Below are positions 49,750 through 58,907 of a stretch of 62,399 bases of DNA, one piece after another. The DNA is from HGM11501 sp045123995 (GTDB taxonomy: Bacteria > Bacillota > Clostridia > CAKSNL01 > HGM11501). The translations under genes and the position numbers were made by a program. Location: NCBI GenBank assembly GCA_045123995.1, contig JBGVKY010000018.1, positions 1 through 62,399 on the forward strand, given 5' to 3'. The notes beneath the pieces were generated by a model. The model saw only the letters and a list, made by a program, of their open reading frames with translations, did no database searches and was not told the origin of the DNA. Position 1 is the stretch's first letter. Every line of letters starts with the position of its first letter.

Positions 49750-50771
49750 TTTCTAAATTTGTACTCCGTAACAGTTTCGTACTTTTCGCCTTTTTTCAAA
49801 ATGGGGCTTGGGAAATGGCTGTATTCCATGGCGTTGGGGAAAACTTGAGTTTCCAGACAGAATCCTCCGTGTCTGGGATAAAGAGCACCATTTTTGCAAA
49901 CTCTTTCTTCATCTATTACGTTTCCTGAATAAAGCTGTACAGCAGGTCTGTCTGTGAAACATTCCATTATTATGCCGGACTTATCTCCCTTTACCTCGGC
50001 GAATTTTCTGAAACCGAATCCCTCAAGGGCAAAATTGTGGTCATATCCTGAAAAAAGCTTTATCTGGGGATCTTCAGAATTAAATCCGTCACCGAATGTA
50101 ACGGGATTTCTTAAATCAAATGCTGTTCCCTCTACAGAGGAAACAATGCCATAGGGCATACATTCATCGGTGTTAGGAGTATAGAAGCTTGAAGCCATGG
50201 TGATTTCATGATTGTCAACAACTCCTGAATCGTGTCCGTTTAAGTTGAAATAGGAATGGTTTGTAAGATTTAATATTGTATCTTCGCTACTTTTTCCCTC
50301 ATAGTGAATTTTAAGCCCGTTTTCCTTAGTGAGTGTATATGTAACCTTTACCTTTACTTTTCCGGGAAATCCCTCGTCCCCGTCAGCACTCACCAGCGTT
50401 AAAATTAAAGAAGGCTCTGCCTTATCTACCGCCTTTGATTCCCATACTCTCTTGGAAAATCCCACGTTTCCGCCGTGAAGATTGTTTGCTTTATCATTTT
50501 TTGCAAGAGTGTATTTCTTTCCGTTTAATGTAAATTCACCCTTTGCAATACGGTTTGAATTTCTTCCCACCAAAGCACCGTAATACCCCGTATTATCCAT
50601 ATATTCTTCCAGAGAATCTCTTCCCAAAACCACGTCCATAGAATCGAAAACAAGATTTTTTACGATTCCTCCGTAGGAAATAATTTCCGCATAAAGACCT
50701 TTACCGTTGTCCATTTTATAGAGAAATACTTCGTTTTCTCCCACTTTTCCGTAAGGTATTTTTTCTATCAT
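49746..50771 (-). CDS. galM: Aldose 1-epimerase (mutarotase)
   Basis: 341 residues. NRIAKGEFTLNGKKYTL, GFSKRVWE, LNLTNHSYFNLNGHD with the catalytic His, YDHNFAL and GFCLETQVFPNA with the catalytic Glu are the GalM signatures. It equilibrates alpha and beta anomers of galactose or glucose in the cytoplasm. ATG with AAAGGGGG upstream. It heads an operon with SLOG and EEP proteins rather than the Leloir genes. Confidence 0.93.
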   Translation of the reverse strand: MIEKIPYGKVGENEVFLYKMDNGKGLYAEIISYGGIVKNLVFDSMDVVLGRDSLEEYMDNTGYYGALVGRNSNRIAKGEFTLNGKKYTLAKNDKANNLHGGNVGFSKRVWESKAVDKAEPSLILTLVSADGDEGFPGKVKVKVTYTLTKENGLKIHYEGKSSEDTILNLTNHSYFNLNGHDSGVVDNHEITMASSFYTPNTDECMPYGIVSSVEGTAFDLRNPVTFGDGFNSEDPQIKLFSGYDHNFALEGFGFRKFAEVKGDKSGIIMECFTDRPAVQLYSGNVIDEERVCKNGALYPRHGGFCLETQVFPNAMEYSHFPSPILKKGEKYETVTEYKFRK

Positions 50772-50796
50772 AACATGGCCCCCTTTTAATTTAAAG

Positions 50797-50824
50797 ATTA
50801 TACCACAAAAGATTTTTTTTGCAA
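50797..50824 (-). promoter_or_regulatory. Promoter of galM
   Basis: TTGCAA (complement 50819-50824), 16-bp spacer ending TGG, TATAAT (complement 50797-50802). Divergent from the alcohol dehydrogenase promoter. Confidence 0.7.
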
Positions 50825-50842
50825 TAGTTTTTAAAGACTTTA

Positions 50843-50871
50843 TTGCATTATAATGAATTTTGTTTTATAAT
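50843..50871 (+). promoter_or_regulatory. Promoter of the iron alcohol dehydrogenase
   Basis: TTGCAT (50843-50848), 17-bp spacer, TATAAT (50866-50871). Confidence 0.7.
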
Positions 50872-50903
50872 AAAATAAATCATGAAAAGAAAGGACGTTT
50901 TTT

Positions 50904-52013
50904 ATGAATCACAAGTTCAGAAGTTCCGTTAATATGATTATAGAAAAAGGTGCCGTGAAAGGTAACAAAGACAAAATTGCATCCATCGGCAAAAAAGCAC
51001 TTATTGTAACAGGTAAATCTTCAGCCAAATTGACAGGAGCCCTTGACGATGTTATAGGAGTTTTAGAAGAAGCAGGAATTCCTTTTGAAATTTATTCAGA
51101 TATTTCCCCCAATCCCACCTATGCTTCCGCCCTGGAGGCGGCAGAGCTTGGATTTTCAAGGGAATGTGACTTTGTTATCGGTATCGGCGGCGGAAGTCCT
51201 TTGGATGCCTCCAAAGCCATTGCCGCACTTATTGCAAATCCCGGTATATCAGAGGAAGATGCTTATCTTGGCAACTTTAATTGTAGTCCCCTTCCCATTG
51301 TGGCAATAGGTACCACCGCAGGAACAGGAAGCGAAGTTACACCTTATGCGGTAATTACCGGAAGCGACGGAAAGAAAAGAAGCATGCGCTCAGATAAAAT
51401 ACTTCCATTATTATCCTTAGGCGATATTACTTATATTTCAAAAATGACACCCTCTTTAATAAAGGCAACTGCATTGGATGCCATGGCTCATGCTTTTGAA
51501 AGCTACTTTAACAAAACCGCAAATGATTTTTCCAAAACCTTTGCAATCCGCACACTTAAGCTTTTAATCCCCGAGTTTGAAACCATAAGTGCCTACGGAA
51601 CTGATGGGCTTGACGATGAGGATTTTGAAAATCTTTATCTTGCTTCTATCTATGCTGGATATGCCATCTCCGTAACGGGAACCGCAATGCCCCATGCTTT
51701 AAGCTATTATCTTTCCGAAGAAAAAGACGTGCCTCACGGTGTTGCCTGCGCCCTCTATCTTCCCGCTTTCATTTTACACAACTTGAAATGGGCTCCCTTA
51801 GAATCATCTATTTTATATGATGAAATATTAAGAACGGAAGAGGAAATGCGCACCTTAATTACTGACCTTACAGAATGTAAAGAAATAAAATTCACAAAAG
51901 AGGATTTTGATGCAGTCAGACCCAGACTTTCCGGTAATTCCAGCCTTTCAAAATGTCTTGGAGAATGTACCCCAGAATATGCCGAAGAAATAATGAGAGC
52001 ACTTTTCTCATAA
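50904..52013 (+). CDS. Iron-containing alcohol dehydrogenase family protein
   Basis: 369 residues. IGIGGGSPLDASKA binds NAD(P); TAGTGSEVT follows; metal ligands are an Asp in TALDAMAHAFE plus His in MAHAFE, AMPHALSYYL and DVPHGVACAL. It reduces aldehydes or oxidises alcohols or polyols in fermentation. The subgroup with short C-terminal domain is found with 1,3-propanediol- and lactaldehyde-type enzymes; substrate uncertain. Monocistronic, ending at a bidirectional terminator. Confidence 0.88.
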   Translation: MNHKFRSSVNMIIEKGAVKGNKDKIASIGKKALIVTGKSSAKLTGALDDVIGVLEEAGIPFEIYSDISPNPTYASALEAAELGFSRECDFVIGIGGGSPLDASKAIAALIANPGISEEDAYLGNFNCSPLPIVAIGTTAGTGSEVTPYAVITGSDGKKRSMRSDKILPLLSLGDITYISKMTPSLIKATALDAMAHAFESYFNKTANDFSKTFAIRTLKLLIPEFETISAYGTDGLDDEDFENLYLASIYAGYAISVTGTAMPHALSYYLSEEKDVPHGVACALYLPAFILHNLKWAPLESSILYDEILRTEEEMRTLITDLTECKEIKFTKEDFDAVRPRLSGNSSLSKCLGECTPEYAEEIMRALFS

Positions 52014-52048
52014 AAAAAGAGGTTGAATGAAAATTCAACCTCTTTTTT
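52013..52048. terminator. Bidirectional terminator
   Basis: 16-bp stem AAAAAAGAGGTTGAAT with its complement around GAAA, between the converging alcohol dehydrogenase and DUF5050 genes. Confidence 0.9.
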
Positions 52049-52051
52049 ATT

Positions 52052-53407
52052 TTAGTTTAAGTCTGTGGATACCGCTGTCTCTATTTCTTCCCCGACTTCC
52101 TCAGAACTTTCTTCTTCCGGAAGTTCTATAGCCGAATCGTCATAGTATTCTTCCTGGGGGATTTCATCTATAAGCGAAACCTCGGAAATTTCATTTCCGT
52201 CCAGGTCGCAAACGCTTATATAAGGCATTCCTTCGTCGCTTATTTCAAGGAACATAATCTTATCGTGAGATATTGTGCTGAGGCCGTAATAATTTACACC
52301 TGAAATCTTGTTGACGTCAGAGCCATCGAGCTTCATACGATAGAATGAATAGTCACTTACGTTATAATAATAGATGTGATCGCCGTAAATGTTGAAATTA
52401 TTTGTGAATACACCGTTATTGAAGCCCTCTAAAGCTCCGGTTTTTAAATCATATGAGCAAAGCTCATACTGGTTTTGCGCATCAATGAAGTAAACCTTCT
52501 TGCCCACGATGGTGGGATAGGTCACTACACCTTCAACTATCATTTCTGCCGAAAGATCTGAAGATGCTCTCTTTCCTCCGTCTTCCAGGGGATTTTCCGC
52601 GATGTATTTCATTGCATCGGAAATCTTGACTTTCATCAAAGAGGTAGTTTCTACGTCACAGTAATAAAGATCCTTTCCGTCTACATAGAAAGACAGGGAA
52701 AGCGCATCGCAAACCGTCTCAGGCTCTGAATTTTCCTTAAGCTTTGCACGATATATACGGCTGCTGTATCCTGAATAGAATTCAGGAACAGTCTTGAAGT
52801 AGTAAACATATCCGTCTGAAATCTGAAGGCTTGACATTTCGTCAGACACGATTACAGGGTCATTTACCCCGTCTACAAATTTTTTGAATTTATAAACTGT
52901 GGACTGTCCGTCTTCTGCAATGGAGAAAGTGAGATAGTAAATGTCGTTTCCGTCTCCCGCAATATAAATTGCCTGTTCTTCGGTCAAAACCGCATCTTCG
53001 CCACCCTTTATAGGAGTTTTGTGAAGCTTATAGTCAGAATAGCTTATATGATATACGCTGTTGCCCTTGATTGCGGCATAACCGGGATTAACTGTTCCAT
53101 TCTTTGAACTTCCGCCAAGGAAAATAGCCCCTAAAATTACAGCTATAAGTACTACCGCACCTATAAGAGCTGCTATAAGGCCGCCCTTTGACTTTTTCTC
53201 TTCCTTTATTTCCTCGGTTTCTTCCGGAACCACGATGCTTTCGGAAGCTGCTTCTTCTGCCTCTTTTGCGATTTCTTCTGCAGTTTCTGAAACTTCCTCC
53301 AGTATTTCTTCCTCTTCTTCGGCTTCTTCGATTACTTCTTCAATTACTTCTTCTGAAAGATTATTTTCCTCTTCATTATCGGGAGTTAAATTCTTGTTTT
53401 CGTCCAT
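52052..53407 (-). CDS. Membrane-anchored DUF5050-like propeller protein with acidic cytoplasmic tail
   Basis: 451 residues. The first 75 are extremely acidic (runs of Glu such as VIEEAEEEEEILEEV); one membrane helix at about 78-98 (GLIAALIGAVVLIAVILGAI) orients the rest outside. The exterior is a run of beta units with YYL/VYYF/IYYY signatures (GNDIYYLTFS, GYVYYFKTVP, DHIYYYNVSD) as in DUF5050 propellers, and an acidic C-terminus. Likely a surface sensor or binding protein. It follows a small membrane protein and potABC in the same direction; whether co-transcribed is unclear. Relative of the propeller protein at 18343-19671. Confidence 0.7.
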   Translation of the reverse strand: MDENKNLTPDNEEENNLSEEVIEEVIEEAEEEEEILEEVSETAEEIAKEAEEAASESIVVPEETEEIKEEKKSKGGLIAALIGAVVLIAVILGAIFLGGSSKNGTVNPGYAAIKGNSVYHISYSDYKLHKTPIKGGEDAVLTEEQAIYIAGDGNDIYYLTFSIAEDGQSTVYKFKKFVDGVNDPVIVSDEMSSLQISDGYVYYFKTVPEFYSGYSSRIYRAKLKENSEPETVCDALSLSFYVDGKDLYYCDVETTSLMKVKISDAMKYIAENPLEDGGKRASSDLSAEMIVEGVVTYPTIVGKKVYFIDAQNQYELCSYDLKTGALEGFNNGVFTNNFNIYGDHIYYYNVSDYSFYRMKLDGSDVNKISGVNYYGLSTISHDKIMFLEISDEGMPYISVCDLDGNEISEVSLIDEIPQEEYYDDSAIELPEEESSEEVGEEIETAVSTDLN

Positions 53408-53434
53408 TTTAATTCTCCTTAATTAACTTTAATT

Positions 53435-53995
53435 TCAGTGTGCAACTCCTGTAAGATTGCCGTTTAAGTACATAAATACAAGAGCGCTTGCAAGCAAAGC
53501 TATTGCAATAAGTGCAGCAACCACATAAAAAGCAATACGAATTGCCTTTTTGTTCCATGCACCTGAAAGTGCAAGGAAATAATAGATAACCGTGAAAATA
53601 ATGAATGCTAAAATTGCATAGTAGCTGTATGCAACACCGGAAATAAGAGCTGTCTTATAAGTGCCGAATCGGTAGAATAAGAACCAGATTACGGAATTAA
53701 CCGCACCAACTGCACACCACTTGTAAAGAGAAGCATCTTTCTTTACCACACCGAGTATTGCAAAAACCAAAACTGCAGCTACGCCTGCCCATATAAGAAT
53801 TTTGAAAAGGGCAATCATACCGCCTGCAAGCTCCATTGAGTTTTTATAGTTGTTGAATACTGCGAAAATCACAGCCAATACCAAAGCTATGCCGGTATTT
53901 TTAACAAGCAGATTTTCAAGTCTCTTGCTAAGAGCCTCTTTCGCCTTTTTCTTATTTGTGTTTCTTTCGATGTTTGCATTTTTCTTCTTTGACAT
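53435..53995 (-). CDS. Uncharacterised membrane protein, five helices
   Basis: 186 residues from the ATG at 53993-53995 (GAAAGGA upstream; 16 more open codons overlap potC). A Lys/Asn-rich head (SKKKNANIERNTNKKKAKEA) precedes about five helices (LAVIFAVF, LIWAGVAAVLVFAILGV, VNSVIWFLFYRFG, YYAILAFIIFTVIYYFLAL, AFYVVAALIAIALLASALVF). I do not recognise a family. It starts 16 bases after potC, where potD would be expected, and is followed by the DUF5050 protein 27 bases later. Confidence 0.7.
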   Translation of the reverse strand: MSKKKNANIERNTNKKKAKEALSKRLENLLVKNTGIALVLAVIFAVFNNYKNSMELAGGMIALFKILIWAGVAAVLVFAILGVVKKDASLYKWCAVGAVNSVIWFLFYRFGTYKTALISGVAYSYYAILAFIIFTVIYYFLALSGAWNKKAIRIAFYVVAALIAIALLASALVFMYLNGNLTGVAH

Positions 53996-54011
53996 TTTTT
54001 GTAATTCCTTT

Positions 54012-54791
54012 CTATTTTTTAATTTGTTCTTTTTTTGAATCATCTCTTTTATTTACAATCAAAAGCAGGATAAGCATAACCAGGAACATAAGTGCCGACA
54101 GAGCGTTTACCTTCGGGCTTATACCTCTCTTGGCTGCATTATAGATGTAAATTGAAAGGTTCTGAATTCCATTTCCCGTAGTAAAGAAGCTTATTACAAA
54201 GTCATCTATACTCATGGTCATGGAAAAAAGGAATCCCGTTACAATTCCGCTTTTAATCTCGGGCATTACCACGTTCCAGAATGCGTATATGGGCGAAGCC
54301 CCTAAATCCAGAGCCGCCTCGTAAAGATACGGGTTCATCTGCTTAAGCTTCGGAAGTACCGACACAATTACATAAGGAATATTAAAGGTAATATGTGCAA
54401 GCAACATTGTGGAAAATCCACGCTCGAAATTTATGAATACGAAAAGGAGCATCAAAGATACGCCCGTTACGATTTCGGGATTGAGCATGGGAATGTGCGA
54501 AAGATTAAGCAAAAGGCTTTTAGGTCCTTTTTTCATTTTGTAAAGACCCACCGCCGTTATTGTTCCTATTACTGTAGCAATAAGTGATGCCAAAAGGGCA
54601 CAAAGAAGTGTATAGAAAAGAGCCGACAGTATTTCTCTGTCCGAAAAAAGCTCCTTATACCATCTTAACGAAAAGCCCGTAAACTTACTTCTTGTTGAAC
54701 TTTCATTGAAAGAATAAAGAATAAGGATCGCAATAGGTGCATATAGGAGAATGTAAACTAAAGAAACGTAAAGTCGTTTTATTATCTTCAT
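54012..54791 (-). CDS. potC: Spermidine/putrescine ABC transporter permease PotC
   Basis: 259 residues, six helices, with the EAA loop EAALDLGASPIYAFWNVVMP that contacts the ATPase. MSIDDFVISFFTTG is typical of PotC. It overlaps potB by four bases. Together with PotA and PotB it forms a polyamine importer. Confidence 0.92.
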   Translation of the reverse strand: MKIIKRLYVSLVYILLYAPIAILILYSFNESSTRSKFTGFSLRWYKELFSDREILSALFYTLLCALLASLIATVIGTITAVGLYKMKKGPKSLLLNLSHIPMLNPEIVTGVSLMLLFVFINFERGFSTMLLAHITFNIPYVIVSVLPKLKQMNPYLYEAALDLGASPIYAFWNVVMPEIKSGIVTGFLFSMTMSIDDFVISFFTTGNGIQNLSIYIYNAAKRGISPKVNALSALMFLVMLILLLIVNKRDDSKKEQIKK

Positions 54792-55633
54792 CCTAAGAGC
54801 CCCCCTCCCGATTCAGAGTCGGAGGACCCGAATTTCCCGGTAAAGTACATCGACATAAGAACAATCAATATTACTATTACCGAAAGAAGCGAGCCGAATC
54901 CCCAGTTGTTAAACTCTAAAAACTGTCTTTCAATCATATCTCCTATAAGGAGGGTTTTGCTTCCTCCTAAGAGCTGTGACAGTGCGAAAGTTGTAATTGA
55001 AGGGATAAATACCATTTCAATTCCGCTTATGACACCGCCAAGACTTAAAGGAAATATAACTTTTTTGAATACAAGAAATTTATTTGCCCCCAAATCCTCT
55101 GCTGCCTCGACAACCCTCTTATCGATTTTTGATAAAACAGAGTGAATTGGAAGTACCATGAAAGGCAGATAGTTATATACCATTCCTATAAGAATGGAGC
55201 TTTCTTTATATAAAAACTGAATTCGCTCCATGCCGAAAAGTCCTAAAAACTGATTGATAAGGCCATTGTTTTCCATCAATGTCAAAAGAGCATAGGTTCT
55301 TACCAGAAAATTCATCCACATAGGAAGAATTATCAAAGTGGTAAGAAAGCCTTTATATCTTGACTTGCTGTTTGCAAGTATATATGCCAGAGGGTAACCT
55401 AAAACAAGGCATACAACGGTAGCTATGGCAGAAAGCTTCAAGCTTCGTATAAGAGCCGCCACCATTTCTTCCCTGGCGTCAAAAAGCTGAATTAAATATT
55501 CCGTGGTGAAATAGTATCCTTCCCCGTCATTTTTAAATACGGCGAACATGAATACCAGTAAAAGAGGCACCACAGTGAAAATAATAGCCCAGGCAAAGTA
55601 CGGAATGGAAAGATAGGCTGTCTTTTTATTCAT
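54788..55633 (-). CDS. potB: Spermidine/putrescine ABC transporter permease PotB
   Basis: 281 residues, six helices, LIILPMWMNFLVRTYALLTL and EAA loop EAAEDLGANKFLVFKKVIFP. Overlaps potA by eight bases. The partner of PotC in the membrane pore. Confidence 0.92.
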   Translation of the reverse strand: MNKKTAYLSIPYFAWAIIFTVVPLLLVFMFAVFKNDGEGYYFTTEYLIQLFDAREEMVAALIRSLKLSAIATVVCLVLGYPLAYILANSKSRYKGFLTTLIILPMWMNFLVRTYALLTLMENNGLINQFLGLFGMERIQFLYKESSILIGMVYNYLPFMVLPIHSVLSKIDKRVVEAAEDLGANKFLVFKKVIFPLSLGGVISGIEMVFIPSITTFALSQLLGGSKTLLIGDMIERQFLEFNNWGFGSLLSVIVILIVLMSMYFTGKFGSSDSESGGGLLG

Positions 55634-56675
55634 CCTCTGCCACCTTCTTCATTATATGGATATCAAAGGGAATTACGGACAGACTTACACGGGCACCCAC
55701 TTCCTCTTTTAATGTGGAGTGTACCATAAAGTCAAACCCGTTACACTTTATCATCATTTCGTAGTGAACACCCTTGAATATAACGCTTGTTACCTCTCCA
55801 TCTATTATTCCCTGACCTTCTGCCCCGAGCTTTATATCCTCGGGACGGATAACCACGTCAACAGGCTCGTTTTCATAAAATCCCTTATCAACGCAGGGTA
55901 CATCCTTGGAGAGGAAATTAACCAGACAGTCTTCCTTCATGATGCCGTTGATTATGTTGCTTTCTCCTATAAAGTCTGCAACAAAAGCATTTTCAGGCTC
56001 GTTATAAATATCAACTGGAGTTCCAAGTTGCTGGATTTTACCGCCGTTCATAACAACGATTCTGTCGCTCATTGTAAGTGCTTCTTCCTGATCATGGGTA
56101 ACATATATAAATGTTATTCCCGTTTCCACCTGGATACGCTTAAGTTCAAGCTGCATGTCCTTGCGAAGCTTTAAGTCAAGGGCTCCCAGAGGCTCGTCCA
56201 GAAGCAAAACCTCGGGCTCGTTTATAAGAGCTCTGGCGATGGCAACTCGTTGCTGCTGACCACCGGACAATGAATCCACATCCCTTTTCTCGTATCCCTC
56301 AAGGTTTACAAGTTTAAGCATCTTCGAAACCTTTTCCCGGATTATTTTTTCATCTATTTTTTTAATTCTGAGACCGAAAGCAATATTTTCAAAAACATTC
56401 AGGTGCGGAAAAAGAGCATACTTCTGAAAAACAGTATTTACTCTTCTTTTATAGGGCGGAATATTTTTTATATCCTTTCCGTCAAAAAGCACACTTCCCT
56501 CCGTAGGATAATCAAATCCCGCAATGATACGGAGTGTTGTGGTTTTGCCGCAGCCCGAAGGACCCAGAAGTGTTAAAAATTCGTGTTTATTAATCTTGAG
56601 ATTGATGTTTTTTAAAACACCCTCGCCATCAAAATCCTTAGACACATTAACTAATTCAATGATAGCCTTTTCCAA
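55626..56675 (-). CDS. potA: Spermidine/putrescine ABC transporter ATPase PotA
   Basis: 349 residues from a TTG at 56673-56675, eight bases after AAGGGGG (the frame continues nine codons upstream into the site). Walker A GPSGCGKTT, signature LSGGQQQRVAIARAL, LLLDEPLGALD, and a C-terminal TOBE regulatory domain (VIRPEDIKLGAEG). It powers polyamine uptake. First gene of potABC; the binding protein potD is not found downstream. Confidence 0.93.
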   Translation of the reverse strand: MEKAIIELVNVSKDFDGEGVLKNINLKINKHEFLTLLGPSGCGKTTTLRIIAGFDYPTEGSVLFDGKDIKNIPPYKRRVNTVFQKYALFPHLNVFENIAFGLRIKKIDEKIIREKVSKMLKLVNLEGYEKRDVDSLSGGQQQRVAIARALINEPEVLLLDEPLGALDLKLRKDMQLELKRIQVETGITFIYVTHDQEEALTMSDRIVVMNGGKIQQLGTPVDIYNEPENAFVADFIGESNIINGIMKEDCLVNFLSKDVPCVDKGFYENEPVDVVIRPEDIKLGAEGQGIIDGEVTSVIFKGVHYEMMIKCNGFDFMVHSTLKEEVGARVSLSVIPFDIHIMKKVAEDE

Positions 56676-56739
56676 TGTATCTGCCCCCTTTATCTTAAGC
56701 ATAAATTTGCATAATCCATGCAGTATATACTATTATACC

Positions 56740-56768
56740 ATAATATACGTTTTTCAAAGAAAAGTCAA
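56740..56768 (-). promoter_or_regulatory. Promoter of potABC
   Basis: TTGACT (complement 56763-56768), 17-bp spacer, TATTAT (complement 56740-56745). A TATAAT overlaps slightly downstream. A TGCAT/ATGCA inverted repeat lies in the short leader (about 56708-56722). Confidence 0.6.
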
Positions 56769-56808
56769 TATTTAATAGCGATTTATTTAAAAAATCTTCC
56801 ATTATCTA

Positions 56809-56837
56809 TTGAAAAATCTTTTCTTTATTGATATTAT
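56809..56837 (+). promoter_or_regulatory. Promoter of fbp
   Basis: TTGAAA (56809-56814), 17-bp spacer, TATTAT (56832-56837). Strong GGAGG at about 56857 precedes the ATG. Confidence 0.65.
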
Positions 56838-56867
56838 ATACTTGTAGTATTAAAATGGAGGTTTTTT

Positions 56868-58826
56868 ATGAAAGAAAAATTTATAAGTCCTGATTATCTT
56901 ATGCTCCTTTCTGACGAATATCCTACAATTCAGTCGGTAGGGGCGGAAATCATCAATCTTTCAGCCATATTAAATCTTCCCAAGGGAACCGAGCATTTTT
57001 TAAGCGACCTCCACGGGGAATACGAAGCTTTCCTGCATGTACTTAAAAATGCCTCGGGAGTCATAAAAAACAAAATAGACATTCTTTTTGAAAGCAGTGT
57101 AACGGAAGAAGAAAAAAATGAGCTTGCCACTTTGATTTATTATCCTGAGCAGAAGCTTTATTTCTTAAATCAGAATCACAGAGCAACTGACTTATGGTAT
57201 GAAGTGACCCTGACCCGTCTTTCTGAAATAAGCCGTCTTATTTCTTCCAAATATACCCGTTCTAAAGTAAGAAAGGCTATGCCCAAGGAGTTCAGCTATA
57301 TAATGGAGGAACTTTTGCATAACCATATTTCCGAAATCAACAAGCACGAGTATTATAAAGGAATTATACGATCTGTCATAGATATCGGCTTTGCAGAAGA
57401 ACTTATAGTAGCTTTTTCTGCCCTTATAAGACGTCTTGCCATTGACCATTTGCATATTTTAGGAGATATTTTTGACCGAGGTCCCAGAGCAGATATTATC
57501 ATGGATGAGCTTATAGGTTATCACTCTATAGATATGCAGTGGGGAAACCATGATATCGAATGGATTGGTGCCTCGGCAGGTAACGATGCTCTGATTGCTA
57601 ATGTGGTGAGAAACTCATTAAGATACAATAATTTCGACGTTCTGGAAATTGGTTACGGCATAAATACAAGAACACTTACTAACTTCGCCATGGAAACCTA
57701 TAAGGACGACCCATGCCTTAATTTCATGCCGTTGGATTCACACAAGCACGTTATTCAGGAAGGAGACTCTCCCCTGGCTGCCAAAATGCACAAAGCCATT
57801 TCCGTTATCCAGTTTAAGCTTGAAGGCAAAATTATAGAAAACCATCCTGAGTACGGCATGAATGACCGCATTATGCTTAAAAACATAGATTATGACAACA
57901 ATGTAATCACCATCGACGGAGAAAAATATCCGCTTACTGACAGCTTTTTCCCCACCGTTGATAAAAACAATCCCCTTTCTCTAACCAAGGAAGAAGAGGC
58001 GGTTATAAAAAGCCTCAGGCGTTCATTTTTACACTCAGAAAAGCTTCATAAACACATAAGATTTATGTTGAATCACGGGGGAATGTATAAAATCTATAAC
58101 GGAAATCTCCTTTTCCACGGTTGTATACCCCTGAATGAAAAAGGAAATCTTGCCGAATTTCCTTTTGACGGAAAGACACTTAAGGGCAGAGAATATCTTG
58201 ATGCGGCGGATAAATATGTAAGAGAAGCATATCTCTCTGATAATAAAGATAAGGAAACCGACTTTTTATGGTATCTCTGGTGCGGAAGCTTGTCTCCCCT
58301 TTACGGGAAAGAAAAGCTTACAACCTTTGAGGGTTATTTCACCAATGATAAAAAGCTTCTCAAGGAAGAAAAAAATCCCTATTATAAATTTAACAACAAA
58401 GAAAAAATATGCGCCATGATACTTAAAGACTTTTCTCTTGACCCCTCTAAAGGGCACATTATAAACGGTCACGTGCCTGTTAAAACCAAAAAGGGCGAAA
58501 GCCCCGTTAAAGCAGGGGGCAGGCTTTATGTTATAGACGGAGGTTTTTCAAAAGCATATCACTCCACCACGGGAATTTCAGGTTATACCCTAATCAATAA
58601 TTCCTACGGTTTTTCCATTACCGCCCATCAGGATTTTACAAGCCTTAACGATGTGATAGAAAAGGATTTCGACCTTCATTCCGATAAAGTTATGATTGAA
58701 GAATTCCCTAAAAGAATGAGGGTATCTGATACCGACAACGGAAAGCGGATAGCAGAAAGAATAAAGGTATTAAAGGCATTGCTTGAAGCATACAGAAAGG
58801 GATATATAAGGGAGAAAATAAAATAA
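56868..58826 (+). CDS. fbp: Fructose-1,6-bisphosphatase class III
   Basis: 652 residues, the normal length of the Firmicutes class III enzyme. The metallophosphatase motifs are SDLHGEYEAFLHVLKN (with DLHGE), LHILGDIFDRGPRAD (GDIFDRG), MQWGNHDIEW (GNHD) and NGHVPVKTKKGESPV with VIDGGFSKAYH. It makes fructose 6-phosphate for gluconeogenesis and uses a bimetal site, unrelated to class I FBPase. Monocistronic with its own promoter. Confidence 0.95.
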   Translation: MKEKFISPDYLMLLSDEYPTIQSVGAEIINLSAILNLPKGTEHFLSDLHGEYEAFLHVLKNASGVIKNKIDILFESSVTEEEKNELATLIYYPEQKLYFLNQNHRATDLWYEVTLTRLSEISRLISSKYTRSKVRKAMPKEFSYIMEELLHNHISEINKHEYYKGIIRSVIDIGFAEELIVAFSALIRRLAIDHLHILGDIFDRGPRADIIMDELIGYHSIDMQWGNHDIEWIGASAGNDALIANVVRNSLRYNNFDVLEIGYGINTRTLTNFAMETYKDDPCLNFMPLDSHKHVIQEGDSPLAAKMHKAISVIQFKLEGKIIENHPEYGMNDRIMLKNIDYDNNVITIDGEKYPLTDSFFPTVDKNNPLSLTKEEEAVIKSLRRSFLHSEKLHKHIRFMLNHGGMYKIYNGNLLFHGCIPLNEKGNLAEFPFDGKTLKGREYLDAADKYVREAYLSDNKDKETDFLWYLWCGSLSPLYGKEKLTTFEGYFTNDKKLLKEEKNPYYKFNNKEKICAMILKDFSLDPSKGHIINGHVPVKTKKGESPVKAGGRLYVIDGGFSKAYHSTTGISGYTLINNSYGFSITAHQDFTSLNDVIEKDFDLHSDKVMIEEFPKRMRVSDTDNGKRIAERIKVLKALLEAYRKGYIREKIK

Positions 58827-58833
58827 AAATTTA

Positions 58834-58862
58834 TTGACATATGATTTTTCCTGTTATAAGAT
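58834..58862 (+). promoter_or_regulatory. Promoter of the diacylglycerol-kinase-family gene
   Basis: TTGACA (58834-58839), 17-bp spacer, TAAGAT (58857-58862); the -10 is poor, and TATAAA at about 58870 is an alternative. Confidence 0.5.
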
Positions 58863-58907
58863 TATTTCTATAAAATCCCATTTTGCGGAGAAACGAGGTA
58901 TAATGCC

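Noticed and set aside
53188..53426. Plus-strand frames rich in Leu/Ser opposite the DUF5050 gene
   Set aside because: They are the antisense of the Glu-rich tail; repetitive GAA/GAG codons read backwards give Leu, Phe and Ser.
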